A DNA stretch of 64,000 nucleotides from Gordonia insulae (GTDB lineage Bacteria; Actinomycetota; Actinomycetes; Mycobacteriales; Mycobacteriaceae): positions 1,426,001-1,490,000 of the forward strand of contig NZ_CP033972.1 in NCBI RefSeq assembly GCF_003855095.1, given 5' to 3'. This document shows positions 29,684-40,489 of the stretch, piece after piece; within the stretch, counting starts at the first letter, position 1; each line of letters opens with the position of its first letter. The notes beneath the pieces were generated by a model. The model worked only from the letters and a program-made list of their open reading frames with translations, made no database searches and was not told the origin of the DNA. The position numbers were made by a program, and so were the translations under genes.

Positions 29684-31744
29684 CTAGTCGTCCCGCATCG
29701 CTCCCGGCGCGGTCTTCTGGACCTGCATCAGGAACTCGATGTTGGTCTTCGTCTTCTTCAGCTGGCTGATCAGCAGATCGATGGCCTGCTGGGAATCCAG
29801 CCCGGACAGCACACGCCGCAGCTTGTGCACGATCTGGAATTCCTCTGGCGACAGCAGCAATTCGTCCTTGCGGGTACTGGAGAGATTCACGTCGACCGCG
29901 GGGAACACGCGGCGCTCCGAGATCTTCCGATCCAGCTTGAGCTCGGCGTTGCCGGTGCCCTTGAACTCCTCGAAGATGACCGTGTCACCGGTGGAGCCGG
30001 TCTCGACCAGCGCGGAGGCGATGATCGTGAGCGAGCCGCCGTGCTCGATGTTGCGGGCTGCACCCAGGAAACGCTTCGGTGGGTAGAGCGCCGTGGAATC
30101 GACACCACCGGACAGGATTCGGCCCGAGGCCGGCGACGCGTTGTTGTACGCACGCCCGAGTCGGGTGATCGAGTCGAGCAGCACCACGACGTCCTTGCCG
30201 TTCTCCACCAGTCGCTTCGCGCGCTCGATCGCCAACTCGGACACCGAGGTGTGATCTGACGGCGGACGATCGAAGGTCGACGCAATGACCTCGCCCTTCA
30301 CCGAACGCTGCATGTCGGTGACCTCCTCGGGGCGCTCGTCGACGAGCACGACCATGAGGTGGCATTCCGGGTTGTTGGTGGCGATCGCGTTGGCGATATC
30401 CTGCAGGATCGTGGTCTTACCGGCCTTCGGCGGCGAGACGATCAGGGCACGCTGACCCTTGCCGATCGGCATGATCAGGTCGATCACGCGGGTGTCCAAC
30501 CGCTCCGGCGTGGTCTCGAGACGCAGACGCTGATTCGGATACAGCGGGGTCAGCTTGCTGAACTCGGGACGCCGCTTGGCGGTCTCGATGTCGGTTCCGT
30601 TGACGGTGTCGAGCCGCACGAGCGGGTTGAACTTCTGCCGCTGGTTGGGCTGCTCGCCCTCACGCGGGACCTTCACCGCACCGGTGATCGCGTCACCGCG
30701 GCGGAGGCCGTTCTTGCGGACCATGTTCATCGAGACGTAGACGTCGTTCGGCCCGGCGAGGTACCCGGAGGTGCGGACGAACGCGTAGTTGTCGAGGACG
30801 TCGAGGATCCCGGCGACCGGCTGCACCACGTCGTCGTCGGAGACCTGCGGCTCGTTCTGGCCGGTCGACTCGCGGTCGCGCCCACGACGCCGTTCGCGGA
30901 AGCGACGTCCACGGCGGCCGCGGCCGCTGCCGTCGTCATCGTCGTCGTCGCGGTTGTCCCGGTTGTTGCGGTTGTTCTGGCCGCCACCCTGGTTGTTCTG
31001 GTTGTCGCGGCGGTTCTGGTTGTCGCGGTTCTGGCCACCCTGGTTGTCGCGGCCCTGGTTGTCACGATTCTGGTTGTCGCGATTCTGGTTGTCGCGACCC
31101 TGACCACCGTCACGGCCCTGGTTGTCACGACCCTGGTTGTCACGACCCTGACCGCCGTCACGGCCCTGGTTGTCACGGCCCTGACCGCCATCGCGGTTCT
31201 GGTTGCGATTGCGGTTGCGGCCACGCTGCTCACCGCCGTCGGTGGACTCGGCGGGAGCGTCCTTCGCGGGCGAATCCTTGGTGGTGGTCTGCGACTCGGC
31301 GGTGCCGGTCGCCGACGAACTGCCGGTGTCCGCGCTGGCGGCCTCGGCGGGGCTCTCCGTGGTGGGAGCCGTGGTGGTGGAGGCCTCGGTGGTGGAGGCC
31401 GCTGTGGTGGGGGCCTCGGTCGATTCGGCCCGCGTGGCGCGGCGGCGCCGGGCCGGCGGTGCCGCGTCGGCGGTCTCGGTCGAGCCGTCGCCGTCGGTGA
31501 TCGACATCTGGCCGTTGGTATCGGTCTTCTTCGCGGCGCCGGACGTGCTTTCCTGCCGCTCCTTGATGGCGGCGATCAGGTCGCCCTTGCGCATTCCCGA
31601 CGTTCCCTTGATGCCCAGCTCACCTGCGAGCGCGCGCAGTTCGGTGAGCACCATCCCGGCGAGCCCGGTACGGGCACGGGTTGACCGCCCACCGGCGGGT
31701 GCCTCTGTGGTGGCCGGTGCGGAGATGAGGTCCGTATCCGTCAA
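29684..31744 (-). CDS. rho: Transcription termination factor Rho
   Basis: This 686-residue RNA-dependent hexameric ATPase ends transcription. The Rho N-terminal SAP-like region (MVLTELRALAGELGIKGTSGMRKGDLIAAI) is followed by a Thr/Ala/Glu-rich stretch and then a long, low-complexity insert made of NRDNQGRD-type repeats (about residues 173-265). A basic RRGRRFRERRRGRDRE block leads to the RNA-binding domain (GILDVLDNYAFVRTSGYLAG). The motor has Walker A PPKAGKTTIL and DSITRLGRAYN. TTG at 31744 is chosen as start because AAGGA precedes it and the resulting TDTDLI opening matches mycobacterial Rho. N-terminal inserts are known in actinobacterial Rho, but this one is unusually repetitive. Confidence 0.95.
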   Translation of the reverse strand: MTDTDLISAPATTEAPAGGRSTRARTGLAGMVLTELRALAGELGIKGTSGMRKGDLIAAIKERQESTSGAAKKTDTNGQMSITDGDGSTETADAAPPARRRRATRAESTEAPTTAASTTEASTTTAPTTESPAEAASADTGSSSATGTAESQTTTKDSPAKDAPAESTDGGEQRGRNRNRNQNRDGGQGRDNQGRDGGQGRDNQGRDNQGRDGGQGRDNQNRDNQNRDNQGRDNQGGQNRDNQNRRDNQNNQGGGQNNRNNRDNRDDDDDDGSGRGRRGRRFRERRRGRDRESTGQNEPQVSDDDVVQPVAGILDVLDNYAFVRTSGYLAGPNDVYVSMNMVRKNGLRRGDAITGAVKVPREGEQPNQRQKFNPLVRLDTVNGTDIETAKRRPEFSKLTPLYPNQRLRLETTPERLDTRVIDLIMPIGKGQRALIVSPPKAGKTTILQDIANAIATNNPECHLMVVLVDERPEEVTDMQRSVKGEVIASTFDRPPSDHTSVSELAIERAKRLVENGKDVVVLLDSITRLGRAYNNASPASGRILSGGVDSTALYPPKRFLGAARNIEHGGSLTIIASALVETGSTGDTVIFEEFKGTGNAELKLDRKISERRVFPAVDVNLSSTRKDELLLSPEEFQIVHKLRRVLSGLDSQQAIDLLISQLKKTKTNIEFLMQVQKTAPGAMRDD
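30952..31225 (-). repeat. Degenerate tandem repeats encoding the NRDNQGRD insert of Rho
   Basis: About 270 bases consist of repeating units of the kind GGTTGTCACGACCCT (15 bases), sometimes with GACCGCCGTCACGG variants. They encode RDNQG-type pentapeptides in rho. Such tracts can gain or lose units by slippage while staying in frame. Confidence 0.8.
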
Positions 31745-31760
31745 CGGATATCCTTTCGTT

Positions 31761-31818
31761 CCCCCGCAGACTGGAGCTGCGCTGGGGGTCATTGCCACCC
31801 CGCCTCACTTCAGGCGGG
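31761..31818 (-). promoter_or_regulatory. Two hairpins in the rho 5' leader
   Basis: Hairpin A pairs CCCCC/GGGGG and GCAG/CTGC across 31761-31788, just upstream of the ribosome site. Hairpin B is a perfect 7-bp stem CCCGCCT/AGGCGGG with a six-base loop at 31799-31818. They lie in a predicted leader of about 260 bases. Rho genes often autoregulate through their leader, so these may matter. The rest of the 361-base gap shows no gene. Confidence 0.45.
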
Positions 31819-32010
31819 ACTTCGTCCTCGTCGGAGGGTGTCCGCTCGGGGTTCTCCTCTGGGGACGGTCAGAAGAAATGTGGTCCGCTGCGGTGTGTCC
31901 GCTGGTGCTGCTCGACTGCCCCTGACAGCAGATCGTGCCACCGGCGGCGCCGGACAGCTGATCGAAGATCGGGAGAGAAGCACGGCAAGACATGCCTGCG
32001 CGGCTAGACC

Positions 32011-32016
32011 AGTATA
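32011..32016 (-). promoter_or_regulatory. Predicted -10 element of rho
   Basis: Read leftward, TATACT is a near-consensus -10 in the only AT-rich patch of the gap. No convincing -35 is seen 16-18 bases upstream. It would start rho RNA near 32004. Confidence 0.5.
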
Positions 32017-32105
32017 TGGTAACCCGTTCGCATGATAGGGGCAACACACCGATTGCGCCAAACCCGGAACCAGCCTCCCCGAGAACTCCCCGACCGACGA
32101 CCTGG

Positions 32106-33185
32106 TCAGGAGCGACCGTGCGTGACCTCCACGCCACCCGCGATCGCCACTGTAGACGCCACGAACCCGAGGCCGGTGGCGATGTCGCGGGCATCGGCAG
32201 GAACCGGCCCGACACCGAGTACGAGAACGGTCGGCCCCGCGCCGGAGACCGTCGCTGCGAGACCGCGTTTGCGCAGCGCAGCGACCAGTTCCGCAGTCGG
32301 TGCCATGGCCTGCGCACGATAGTTCTGATGCAGACGGTCCTCGGTGGCCGCGACGAGCGCGCCCGGATCGGCGGTGAGGGCGACCACGGCGAGCGCGGCC
32401 CGACTGACGTTGAAGACCGCATCCCGACGGGGGACGGCATCGGGCAGCAGCCCCCGGGTGAACGACGTCGACGACTCCGTGTCGGGGACGAAGACGGTCG
32501 CGGTGATGTCGGGGTGCACCACGAGTCGGCGGGCCAGGTACCGGTCACCGTCCGGAAGGCCGGCCGGGTCGGGACCACCGTCTGCGCCGGATTCGGTCCA
32601 GGTGACGACGGCCGAGCCGAGGATACTGGCCGCCGCGTTGTCGGGGTGCCCCTCGAACTCCGAGGACAGCTGGACCAGCGTCTCGTCGTCGAATGCGTCC
32701 CCGACGCCTGCCTCAACGATGAGACCCGACGCCGCGGCGAGCCCGGAGACCGCGGCCGCCGCCGACGAGCCGAGTCCGCGGGAGTGCGGAATCGCGTTGA
32801 CGCAGCGTAACTTCAGCCCCGGGGCCACGAACCCGGCGGCATCCAGGCCGCGGGTGATCGCACGTGCCACCAGGTGATCGGCGGTGCGCGGGACGTCGTC
32901 GGCACCCTCCCCGGTCACCTCGACCTCGATGCCGCCCGACGTGATCTCGACGATCAGCTCGTCGTAGATGCCCAGCGCGATCCCCAGGCAGTCGAATCCG
33001 GGCCCCAGGTTCGCGCTCGAGGCCGGGACCCGGACACGGGCCGAGATGCCCACGGGCAGAGCAACTTTTGCGAAGGTCACGGCTGCGTCTGTCAGGGCTG
33101 CGTCGGTCAGGGCTGGGTCGGTCAGGGCTGGGTCGTCCGGCATGTCGATGGCTGTGTCCGTCCGTTCAGCGGACGCCGAGTGCAT
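32106..33185 (-). CDS. thrB: Homoserine kinase
   Basis: This 359-residue GHMP kinase phosphorylates homoserine for threonine synthesis. Signs are the core start [22 protein letters not shown], the ATP loop [16 protein letters not shown] and the C-terminal [11 protein letters not shown]. The N-terminal 40 residues are an odd repeat, [20 protein letters not shown], encoded by four 15-bp units. The frame can start at ATG 33185 (overlapping thrC by 20 bases) or at ATG 33143. The order hom-thrC-thrB is classical. Confidence 0.95.
   Translation of the reverse strand: MHSASAERTDTAIDMPDDPALTDPALTDAALTDAAVTFAKVALPVGISARVRVPASSANLGPGFDCLGIALGIYDELIVEITSGGIEVEVTGEGADDVPRTADHLVARAITRGLDAAGFVAPGLKLRCVNAIPHSRGLGSSAAAAVSGLAAASGLIVEAGVGDAFDDETLVQLSSEFEGHPDNAAASILGSAVVTWTESGADGGPDPAGLPDGDRYLARRLVVHPDITATVFVPDTESSTSFTRGLLPDAVPRRDAVFNVSRAALAVVALTADPGALVAATEDRLHQNYRAQAMAPTAELVAALRKRGLAATVSGAGPTVLVLGVGPVPADARDIATGLGFVASTVAIAGGVEVTHGRS
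33075..33134 (-). repeat. Four 15-bp in-frame repeats in thrB
   Basis: Units at 33075-33089, 33090-33104, 33105-33119 and 33120-33134 differ at a few bases from ggtcagggctgggtc. They encode the non-conserved N-terminal linker of homoserine kinase. Confidence 0.85.
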
Positions 33186-34245
33186 CTGCCACCGCCACCG
33201 GGTCCACCGGGATGGCCTCGACCTCCGGCATCCCGGACAGCGCGGTGTCCGGATCCTTGAGGCCGTTGCCGGTCACCGTGCACACGACCGTGGAACCGGC
33301 CGCGATCCAGTTGTCCGCACGGGCGGCGAGCAGTCCGGCGACGCTGGCCGCCGAGGCCGGTTCGACGAAGACGCCCTCCCGGCCGGCGATCAGCCGGTAG
33401 GCCTCGAGCAGTTTCTCGTCGGTCGCCGCGCGGAACTGTCCGCCGGATTCCTCTTTCGCGGCGACCGCCTGGTTCCAGCTGGCCGGCGAGCCGATGCGGA
33501 TGGCGGTGGCGATGGTCTCCGGATTCTTCACCGGCGCACCGTCGACCAGCGGTGCAGCGCCCGCGGCCTGGACACCCAGCATGCGTGGCAACGTCGCACT
33601 GATGCCGTCGCGGTGGTACTCGGTATAGCCCTTCCAGTACGCGGTGATGTTGCCCGCGTTGCCCACCGGCAGTGCGTGGACGTCCGGGGCCCGACCGAGC
33701 ACGTCGACGATCTCGAACGCCGCGGTCTTCTGCCCCTCGATGCGCGACGGGTTCACCGAGTTCACCAGTTCGATCTCGGTGAACTCGGCAGTCGCCTTGC
33801 GCGCCAGTTCCAGGCAGTCGTCGAAGTTGCCCTGCACCTGGATGATCTTGGCGCCGTGCATGACCGCCTGGGCGAGCTTGCCCATGGCAATCTTGCCCTC
33901 GGGGATCAGTACGGCGCAGGTGATGCCGGCACGGGTGGCGTACGCGGCCGCCGAAGCCGACGTGTTTCCCGTCGAGGCGCACAGCACCGCAGTCTTGCCG
34001 TTGTTGACCGCGGTGCTGACCGCCATGGTCATGCCGCGGTCCTTGAAGGACCCGGTCGGGTTGAGCCCCTCGACCTTGAGGTAGACCTCGCAGCCGGTGA
34101 TCTCGGACAGATGCGGCGCCGCGATCAGCGGCGTACCACCCTCGAGGAGCGTGACGACCTGCCAATCGTCGCCGACGGGCAGGCGGTCACGATAGGCCTC
34201 GATCAGTCCGGGCCAGCGCTGATGCACCGGGGTCACGTCAGTCAT
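33166..34245 (-). CDS. thrC: Threonine synthase
   Basis: This 359-residue PLP enzyme converts O-phosphohomoserine to threonine. The PLP Lys is in [26 protein letters not shown] and the phosphate-binding [12 protein letters not shown] match the short bacterial threonine synthase. The start at 34245 overlaps the end of hom by eight bases, and thrB overlaps its own 3' end. Confidence 0.96.
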   Translation of the reverse strand: MTDVTPVHQRWPGLIEAYRDRLPVGDDWQVVTLLEGGTPLIAAPHLSEITGCEVYLKVEGLNPTGSFKDRGMTMAVSTAVNNGKTAVLCASTGNTSASAAAYATRAGITCAVLIPEGKIAMGKLAQAVMHGAKIIQVQGNFDDCLELARKATAEFTEIELVNSVNPSRIEGQKTAAFEIVDVLGRAPDVHALPVGNAGNITAYWKGYTEYHRDGISATLPRMLGVQAAGAAPLVDGAPVKNPETIATAIRIGSPASWNQAVAAKEESGGQFRAATDEKLLEAYRLIAGREGVFVEPASAASVAGLLAARADNWIAAGSTVVCTVTGNGLKDPDTALSGMPEVEAIPVDPVAVADALGVR

Positions 34246-35548
34246 CGGTTCCTTCCAATCTCAGGACGCTCGACACCTTGATCACGGCATCCATGTCTTC
34301 CAGTGCCGCAACGGTTTCCGACTGCGCACGATCAGGGGCACGGTGCGTCACCACGATCAGTCGGGCATCCTCGCCCGCACCCTCCTGTCGCACCGCGGCG
34401 ATGGAGACCGACCGCTTGGAGAACTCGCCGGCCACCTGCGACAGCACGCCGGGCTTGTCGGCGACCTTCATCGACACGTAGTACCGCGTCGGCACGTCGT
34501 CGACGGGGGCGATCGGCAGCGACGCATACGTCGACTCCAGCGGCCCCCGACCGCCGTGCACCTTGTTGCGCGCCGCCATCACCATGTCCCCCAATACCGC
34601 CGAGGCGGTGGGTGAACCACCCGCGCCCTGACCGTAGAACATCAGCCGCCCGGCGTTCTCGGCCTCGACGACCACGGCGTTGAATGCACCGTTGACCGTG
34701 GCCAACGGGTGACTCAGCGGGATCAGCGCCGGATAGACCCGGGCCGAGATCCGCTGCCTGCCATCGGCATCGTGGACGCGCTCGCAGATGGACAACAGTT
34801 TGACGGTGCAGTCGAACTTCTTCGCCGCCGCGAGGTCGCTCGCGGTGACCGACGAGATGCCCTCGCGATGCACATCGGCAGCGGTGACGCGGGTGTGGAA
34901 GGCGATCGAGGCGAGAATGGCCGCCTTGGCCGCGGCGTCATAACCCTCGACATCGGCGGTCGGATCGGCCTCCGCGTAGCCCAGACGTCCGGCCTCGGCG
35001 AGGCTGTCGGCGTAGTCGGCTCCGGTCTCGTCCATCGCCGAGAGGATGTAGTTGGTGGTGCCGTTGACGATTCCGGCGACCCGCTCGACGGTGTCGCCGG
35101 CGAGTGACTGCATCAGCGGCCGGACCACCGGGATCGCGCCGGCGACGGCGGCCTCGAAGTAGAGGTCGACCTTGGCATCGGCGGCCGCCGTGGCCAGCTC
35201 CCCGGTGTACTCGGCCAGCAACGCCTTGTTCGCGGTGACGACCGACTTGCCGCTCTCGAGTGCGGCCCTGATCAGCCCGCGCGCCGGGTCGATGCCACCC
35301 ATCAGTTCGACGACGATGTCGACGTCGTCGCGGGCCACCAGCGCGGCCGGGTCGTCGGTGAGCAGATCCTGGGCGACCTTGCGTGGCTTGCCGAGGTCGC
35401 GGACCGCGATACCGCGGATCTCCACCGGTGCACCGACGCGCGCCCGCAGGTCGGCGGCGTTCTCGTCGATGATGCGGACGACTTCGGAGCCGACGTTGCC
35501 CATGCCGAGCACGGCCACGCCGATCGAGCGGTCAGGGGTCTGGTTCAT
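34238..35548 (-). CDS. hom: Homoserine dehydrogenase
   Basis: This 436-residue enzyme reduces aspartate semialdehyde to homoserine, the branch to threonine, methionine and isoleucine. It has the nucleotide-binding [19 protein letters not shown], the catalytic stretch [12 protein letters not shown]...[13 protein letters not shown], and a C-terminal ACT domain ([25 protein letters not shown]) expected to carry threonine feedback inhibition. The start at 35548 overlaps the lysA stop (ATGA). Confidence 0.97.
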   Translation of the reverse strand: MNQTPDRSIGVAVLGMGNVGSEVVRIIDENAADLRARVGAPVEIRGIAVRDLGKPRKVAQDLLTDDPAALVARDDVDIVVELMGGIDPARGLIRAALESGKSVVTANKALLAEYTGELATAAADAKVDLYFEAAVAGAIPVVRPLMQSLAGDTVERVAGIVNGTTNYILSAMDETGADYADSLAEAGRLGYAEADPTADVEGYDAAAKAAILASIAFHTRVTAADVHREGISSVTASDLAAAKKFDCTVKLLSICERVHDADGRQRISARVYPALIPLSHPLATVNGAFNAVVVEAENAGRLMFYGQGAGGSPTASAVLGDMVMAARNKVHGGRGPLESTYASLPIAPVDDVPTRYYVSMKVADKPGVLSQVAGEFSKRSVSIAAVRQEGAGEDARLIVVTHRAPDRAQSETVAALEDMDAVIKVSSVLRLEGTDD

Positions 35549-36966
35549 TCGGTCACCTCCAGGGTGAGGAAGTCGTCGATCGTCTCCCGGCGCAACAGCA
35601 ATCGCGCGGACGAATCCCGCACCGCCACCACGGCGGGACGCATGGCCATGTTGTACCGGCTCGACATCGAGTAGCAGTAGGCCCCCGTCGCGGCCACCGC
35701 GACCAGGTCGCCCGGCCCGAGATCGGCCGGGAGCCAACAGTCCTTGATCACGATGTCACCGCTCTCGCAGTGCTTTCCGACGACCCGACTCACCACGGCC
35801 GGGGCGTCGGAGATACGGGAGACCAGTCGGATGTCGTACTCGGCCTGATAGAGGACGGTGCGGATGTTGTCGCTCATACCACCGTCGACGGACACATATC
35901 GCCGCGTCAGGTTCTTGCCGATCGTCACGTCCTTGACCGTCCCGACGCGGTAGAGGGTGACCGTGCCCGGCCCGGCGATCGCACGCCCGGGTTCCACCGC
36001 GAGGGTCGGCATGGGCAATCCCACCGCCGCCGACTCGCGGCCGACGATCTCCGCAAGCCGCTCCGCGACATCGCCGATGGGCAGCGGGTCGTCCTCGGGC
36101 AGGTACGAGATACCCAGTCCACCACCGAGATCGACGATGGACATCTGAGCGGTCTTGTCCACCCCGAACTCCGCGACGACCTCTTTGAGCAGTCCGACGA
36201 CGCGGTGCGCCGCCAGCTCGAAGCCGTCCATGTCGAAGATCTGGGAGCCGATGTGGCTGTGCAGCCCGACCAGACGCAGATTGTCGGTGGCGAACACCCG
36301 CCGCACCGCGTCCATCGCGACTCCGCCGGCGAGGGCGAACCCGAACTTCTGGTCTTCGTGGGCGGTGGCGATGAACTCGTGGGTGTGCGCCTCGACCCCG
36401 ACGGTCACCCGGACGAGAACATCGGCGACGAGGCCGCGTTCCCCAGCGAGCGCGTCGAGTCGCTCGATCTCGATCATCGAGTCAAGCACGATGTGCCCGA
36501 CGCCGGCATCGAGCGCCATGGCGAGCTCGTCGACGCTCTTGTTGTTGCCGTGCAGCGCAATTCGTTCCGACGGGAATCCCGCATGCAGCGCGATGGCCAG
36601 CTCGCCACCGGTGCACACGTCCAGCGACAGCCCCTCCTGGTCCACCCAGCGGGCGATCTCGGTGCTCAGGAACGCCTTGGATGCGTAATGCACCCGCCCG
36701 TACGGGCCGAACGCCGCCAGCATGTCCGCGCACCGCGACCGGAAGTCGGCTTCGTCCACCACGAACAGCGGGGTCCCGTAGGTCTGCGCGAGTTCGTCGA
36801 CGCCCACCCCGTCGATCGTGAGTTCGCCGGACTCGTCACGAGAGGCGTTGCGGGGCCAGACGTTTGCCGGTATCTGTGCCAGCTGCACCGGGTCGTTGGG
36901 ACGCTCGGCGAGATGCGGGGCGGCCAGCAGTTCGGCATGCCGCGGGCCGGCGGGGTGCGCGTTCAC
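35545..36966 (-). CDS. lysA: Diaminopimelate decarboxylase
   Basis: This 473-residue PLP enzyme (alanine racemase fold) makes lysine from meso-diaminopimelate. It has the PLP Lys in [22 protein letters not shown], the Gly-rich phosphate site [16 protein letters not shown], and CESGD near the C-terminus, supplied to the partner active site. GTG 36966 is the start and overlaps the argS stop (GTGA). The long N-terminus (about 50 residues before [10 protein letters not shown]) is as in mycobacterial LysA. Confidence 0.97.
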   Translation of the reverse strand: MNAHPAGPRHAELLAAPHLAERPNDPVQLAQIPANVWPRNASRDESGELTIDGVGVDELAQTYGTPLFVVDEADFRSRCADMLAAFGPYGRVHYASKAFLSTEIARWVDQEGLSLDVCTGGELAIALHAGFPSERIALHGNNKSVDELAMALDAGVGHIVLDSMIEIERLDALAGERGLVADVLVRVTVGVEAHTHEFIATAHEDQKFGFALAGGVAMDAVRRVFATDNLRLVGLHSHIGSQIFDMDGFELAAHRVVGLLKEVVAEFGVDKTAQMSIVDLGGGLGISYLPEDDPLPIGDVAERLAEIVGRESAAVGLPMPTLAVEPGRAIAGPGTVTLYRVGTVKDVTIGKNLTRRYVSVDGGMSDNIRTVLYQAEYDIRLVSRISDAPAVVSRVVGKHCESGDIVIKDCWLPADLGPGDLVAVAATGAYCYSMSSRYNMAMRPAVVAVRDSSARLLLRRETIDDFLTLEVTE

Positions 36967-38615
36967 ATCCGCTCCGGAGCGCTCACGCCGACGAGCTCGA
37001 GCCCGTTGGCCAGTACCTGCCGGGTCGCCGCGCACAACGCGAGCCGCGCGGCATGGATGTCGGCCGCCGGTTCGTCGCCCTGCGGCAGCACCCGACATCG
37101 GGCGTAGAACCGGTGGTAGGCACCGGCGAGGTTCTCCAGGTAGCGACAGACCCGGTGCGGCTCACGGAGTTCGGCCGCGGTGGCGACCACCTCGTCGAAG
37201 TCACCGATGGTCCGGATGAGTTCCCCCTCGGCCGGATCGTCGAGCAGGTCGAGGTGGTCCCGGGACAACTCGAGACCGAGGTCGGCGGCATTGCGCGACA
37301 GCGCGGACAGCCGCGCGTGCGCGTACTGCACGTAGTAGACCGGATTGTCGTTGGACTGCTTGCGCAACAGGTCGAGGTCGATGTCGATGTTCACGTCGAC
37401 CGACGACCGGATCAGGGCGTAGCGGGCGGCGTCGACACCGACGGCGTCGACGAGGTCGTCGAGGGTGATGACCGTACCCGCGCGCTTGCTCATCCGGACC
37501 GGCACGCCGTCGCGCACCAGGTTCACCATCTGTCCGATGAGCACCTCGACGGTGGCCGGGTCGTCGCCGAGCGAGGCCGCGGCAGCCTTGAGCCGGGTGA
37601 TGTAGCCGTGATGGTCGGCGCCGAGCATGTAGATGCACAGGTCGAAACCACGGTTGCGCTTGTCCCGGTAGTAGGCGATGTCACCGGCGATGTAGGCCGC
37701 GTTGCCGTCGCTCTTGATGACGACCCGGTCCTTGTCGTCGCCGAAGTTCGTCGAGCGCAGCCACCACGCGCCGTCGTTCTCGTAGAGGTTGCCGTTGGCC
37801 TTCAGCTCGGCGATGCACTCCTCGACGAGACCCGACGTGAACATCTTGTTCTCGTGGGTGAAGACGTCGAAGTCGGTACCGAACTCGTGCAGGCTCTCCT
37901 TGATGTGGTCGAACATCAGGTCGACGCCGACCGCTCGGAAGGTCTCCAGCCGCTCGGCGTCGGGCTGGTCGAGCACGTCGGGCACCTTCGCCACGACCTG
38001 GGCGGCTATCTCACCGATGTAGTCCCCGGCGTAGCCGTCCTCGGGGGTCGGTTCCCCCTTGGCCGCGGCCTCCAGCGAGTACGCGAAACGATCGATCTGG
38101 GTGCCGTGGTCGTTGAAGTAGTACTCGCGGGTCACGGCACCTCCCCGCGCCGCGAGCACACGGCCGAGGGCGTCGCCGACCGCCGCCCATCGGGTACCGC
38201 CGAGGTGGATGGGACCGGTCGGGTTCGCCGAGACGAACTCCAGGTTGATCGACCGGCCACCGAGATCGTCACCGCGGCCGTACTCGCGCGCGGAGTCCAG
38301 CACCGTCGACACGACCGAGTTCTGGGCGGCCGCCGCCAGCCACACGTTGACGAATCCGGGGCCGGCGACCTCGGCCTTGGCGATGCCCTCCGCGCCGGCG
38401 AAGGCGTCGGCGAGCCAGCCCGCCAGTTCCCGCGGGGCGACCCCGAGTTTCTTGCCCAGTTGCAGCGCGATGTTGGTCGCGTAGTCGCCGTGATCGGCGT
38501 GCCGCGGGCGCTCCACCACAACGGTCTCGGGCACCAGGGAATCATCGAGGCCACGGTCGCGGACAACGGTCAGCGTCACGGCGGCCAGCAGCGCGGCGAG
38601 GTCGGCGGGAGTCAC
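36963..38615 (-). CDS. argS: Arginyl-tRNA synthetase
   Basis: This 550-residue class I synthetase has the HIGH-equivalent in [13 protein letters not shown] and the KMSKS-equivalent [11 protein letters not shown], an N-terminal Add-1 domain and a C-terminal anticodon-binding domain ending in the typical Met (VGVSAPERM). GTG at 38615 is preferred; upstream codons in the frame have no family similarity. It is the first gene of the argS-lysA-hom-thrC-thrB run, with every junction overlapping. Confidence 0.97.
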   Translation of the reverse strand: MTPADLAALLAAVTLTVVRDRGLDDSLVPETVVVERPRHADHGDYATNIALQLGKKLGVAPRELAGWLADAFAGAEGIAKAEVAGPGFVNVWLAAAAQNSVVSTVLDSAREYGRGDDLGGRSINLEFVSANPTGPIHLGGTRWAAVGDALGRVLAARGGAVTREYYFNDHGTQIDRFAYSLEAAAKGEPTPEDGYAGDYIGEIAAQVVAKVPDVLDQPDAERLETFRAVGVDLMFDHIKESLHEFGTDFDVFTHENKMFTSGLVEECIAELKANGNLYENDGAWWLRSTNFGDDKDRVVIKSDGNAAYIAGDIAYYRDKRNRGFDLCIYMLGADHHGYITRLKAAAASLGDDPATVEVLIGQMVNLVRDGVPVRMSKRAGTVITLDDLVDAVGVDAARYALIRSSVDVNIDIDLDLLRKQSNDNPVYYVQYAHARLSALSRNAADLGLELSRDHLDLLDDPAEGELIRTIGDFDEVVATAAELREPHRVCRYLENLAGAYHRFYARCRVLPQGDEPAADIHAARLALCAATRQVLANGLELVGVSAPERM

Positions 38616-38766
38616 GGGACACCATCCTATTGGCCCACGGCCGACCACGGACAATCGCCTCCGCCGCGCGCCCACCGATTGCGCCCGGAAAGCACTCCGC
38701 GGGCGACCAGTAAACTGTCGGACGCTGTGCCGATCCGAGGCCGGCGGGGTGTGGAGAAAGAGAGTG
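38616..38766. promoter_or_regulatory. Divergent promoter region argS / DUF3105 gene
   Basis: These 151 bases hold start signals for both directions. Rightward, TAAACT (38711-38716) is a fair -10 about 50 bases before the DUF3105 gene. The leftward elements are not clear. Confidence 0.4.
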
Positions 38767-39630
38767 ATGGCACGCAAACCGGGGGCGAATGTACCCAAGA
38801 CCAGCAAGCGTCCGAGCAAGTCCGGGTCGGTGCCGACCGCCGCTCGTCGTCAGATCGACTGGATGGTCGTCGGCGCCGTGGTCGTGGTGATCGCCCTGAT
38901 CGGCGGCCTGGCGTGGTATCTGGTCCCCAAGTTCGTCGACGAACAGGAGGCGGAGGCCCTCAAGCCGCAGACCGTCGCCGGATACGTGCCCTCGGCGCAG
39001 GATCCGGATCCGTCGACCCGTATCCCCGGGGTCACCAAGATCTATTACCCGGCGGCGCAGCATGTGCGGGCCGACCAGCGGGTCGCCTACGACCAGTCCC
39101 CACCGTTCGGCGGACCGCACGACGAGGTGTGGGCGACCTGTACCGGCATCGTCTACCCCAACCCGCTGCGCTCGGAGAACGCCGTGCACGCGCTCGAGCA
39201 CGGCGCGGTCTGGATCACCTACAACCCGGACACCATCAGCGACGACGACCTCGACTCGCTGAAGAAGAAGGTGTCCGGCGAACAGTTCCTGTTCATCTCG
39301 CCCTACCCGGGCCTGGACCATCCGATCTCCCTGCAGAGCTGGGGGCATCAGCTCAAGCTGGACTCCGCCGGAGATCCGCGGGTCGACCAGTTCATCACCG
39401 CACTGCGCCGCAACACCGTCCCCGGTGTCTACCCGGAGAAGCCCGCGGAGGCCGCCTACCCGGAGACCCAGGCCGCCTGCGCGGCGATCCCCGGCTCCTT
39501 CGATCCGAGCAACCCCCCGCCCGCCGACGAGGGCGAGCCCGGGCCGAATGCGGTGAAGATGGACGGGACGGGCGGTATCCAGGCGACCGACGAGACCACC
39601 GGCGCCGGCGCGCCGATGCCGGCAGGCTGA
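38767..39630 (+). CDS. DUF3105 membrane-anchored protein
   Basis: This 287-residue protein has a basic N-terminus ([20 protein letters not shown]), one transmembrane helix (about residues 36-58) and an extracytoplasmic DUF3105 domain with [35 protein letters not shown]. The conserved Cys and His residues suggest metal or thiol chemistry. A Pro-rich C-terminal tail follows. No function is established for the family; it often accompanies DUF305 genes, as here (10-base gap), which supports a joint role. GGAG precedes the chosen ATG. Confidence 0.9.
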   Translation: MARKPGANVPKTSKRPSKSGSVPTAARRQIDWMVVGAVVVVIALIGGLAWYLVPKFVDEQEAEALKPQTVAGYVPSAQDPDPSTRIPGVTKIYYPAAQHVRADQRVAYDQSPPFGGPHDEVWATCTGIVYPNPLRSENAVHALEHGAVWITYNPDTISDDDLDSLKKKVSGEQFLFISPYPGLDHPISLQSWGHQLKLDSAGDPRVDQFITALRRNTVPGVYPEKPAEAAYPETQAACAAIPGSFDPSNPPPADEGEPGPNAVKMDGTGGIQATDETTGAGAPMPAG

Positions 39631-39640
39631 GGCGGCGACG

Positions 39641-40486
39641 ATGAGTGATCCCGCAGATGACGTGAACGCGAACCCAACGGGCGTCGTCGGCGAGACCGCC
39701 GATCCCGACCACTCACGCCGCACGCTGCTGACCGCGCTCGGCGGTATCGCGCTCCTGCTGGTCGGCATGGGCCTCGGACTGCTGATCGCGGCGATGCTGC
39801 ACAGTGACGACGCGTCGGTGGCCGAGGCGCCACCGGCCGCCGATTCGGCGGCAGTCGGCTTCGCGCAGGACATGATCCGCCATCACGAGCAGGGCGTCGA
39901 GATGGCCACCATCGAGTTGGAGAACGGCACCGACCCACAGGTACGGAGCATGGCCTTCGACATCCTCACGGCCCAGAGCAATGAGATCGGACAGATGCAG
40001 TCCTGGCTGACCCGCTGGGGTTACCCGCTGATCAACCCGAACTCCCCGATGGCCTGGATGGGCCACGACGCCTCGGGACACGGCGGCGCGGGACACGGCG
40101 GCGGCGACGACCACAGTGGCCACGCCGACCACGACATGGGTGCCATGCCCTCGGGTTCGATGCCCTCGGGTTCGATGCCCTCGGGCGCCATGCCGGCGGA
40201 CACCGCGGCCGAGGCCCCGCCCATGCCCGGAATGGCCACCACCGCCGAGATGAACCGTCTGCGGTCGTTGCGCGGTACCGAGGCCGACGTGTACTTCCTG
40301 CAGTTGATGCTCCGCCATCACGAGGGTGGCGTGCCGATGATGGAGTATGCGGCCGACCCCGCGAACGTCTCGGAGGACTACGTCCGCAACCTCGCGACCG
40401 CGATGAAAGCGACGCAGGACAAGGAGATCACCGTCATCGAGCAGATGCTGGCCGAGCGGAATGCGGCGCCGCTGCCGATGAACTGA
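39641..40486 (+). CDS. Two-repeat DUF305 protein with His/Met-rich linker
   Basis: This 281-residue protein has an N-terminal membrane helix (about 27-52) and then two DUF305 units, each with the motif M-[IL]-R-HHE-x-G (MIRHHEQGVEMA near residue 79 and MLRHHEGGVPMM near 225). Between them is a His/Gly/Met-rich linker (GHDASGHGGAGHGGG, then SGSMP repeats). DUF305 proteins resemble ferritin-like helical proteins, and some are tied to copper; the linker looks like a copper- or other metal-binding tail. It probably acts outside the membrane together with the DUF3105 protein. Confidence 0.9.
   Translation: MSDPADDVNANPTGVVGETADPDHSRRTLLTALGGIALLLVGMGLGLLIAAMLHSDDASVAEAPPAADSAAVGFAQDMIRHHEQGVEMATIELENGTDPQVRSMAFDILTAQSNEIGQMQSWLTRWGYPLINPNSPMAWMGHDASGHGGAGHGGGDDHSGHADHDMGAMPSGSMPSGSMPSGAMPADTAAEAPPMPGMATTAEMNRLRSLRGTEADVYFLQLMLRHHEGGVPMMEYAADPANVSEDYVRNLATAMKATQDKEITVIEQMLAERNAAPLPMN
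40145..40189 (+). repeat. Three 15-bp in-frame repeats in the DUF305 gene
   Basis: ATGCCCTCGGGTTCG occurs twice and a close variant once, encoding MPSGS-MPSGS-MPSGA in the linker between the two domains. Confidence 0.85.
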
Positions 40487-40489
40487 TCG

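Noticed and set aside
30359..31684. 441-codon rightward frame across rho with a Val/Ala/Leu-rich tract resembling membrane helices
   Set aside because: The hydrophobic run is only the reverse of the rho NRDNQGRD repeats; there is no ribosome site.
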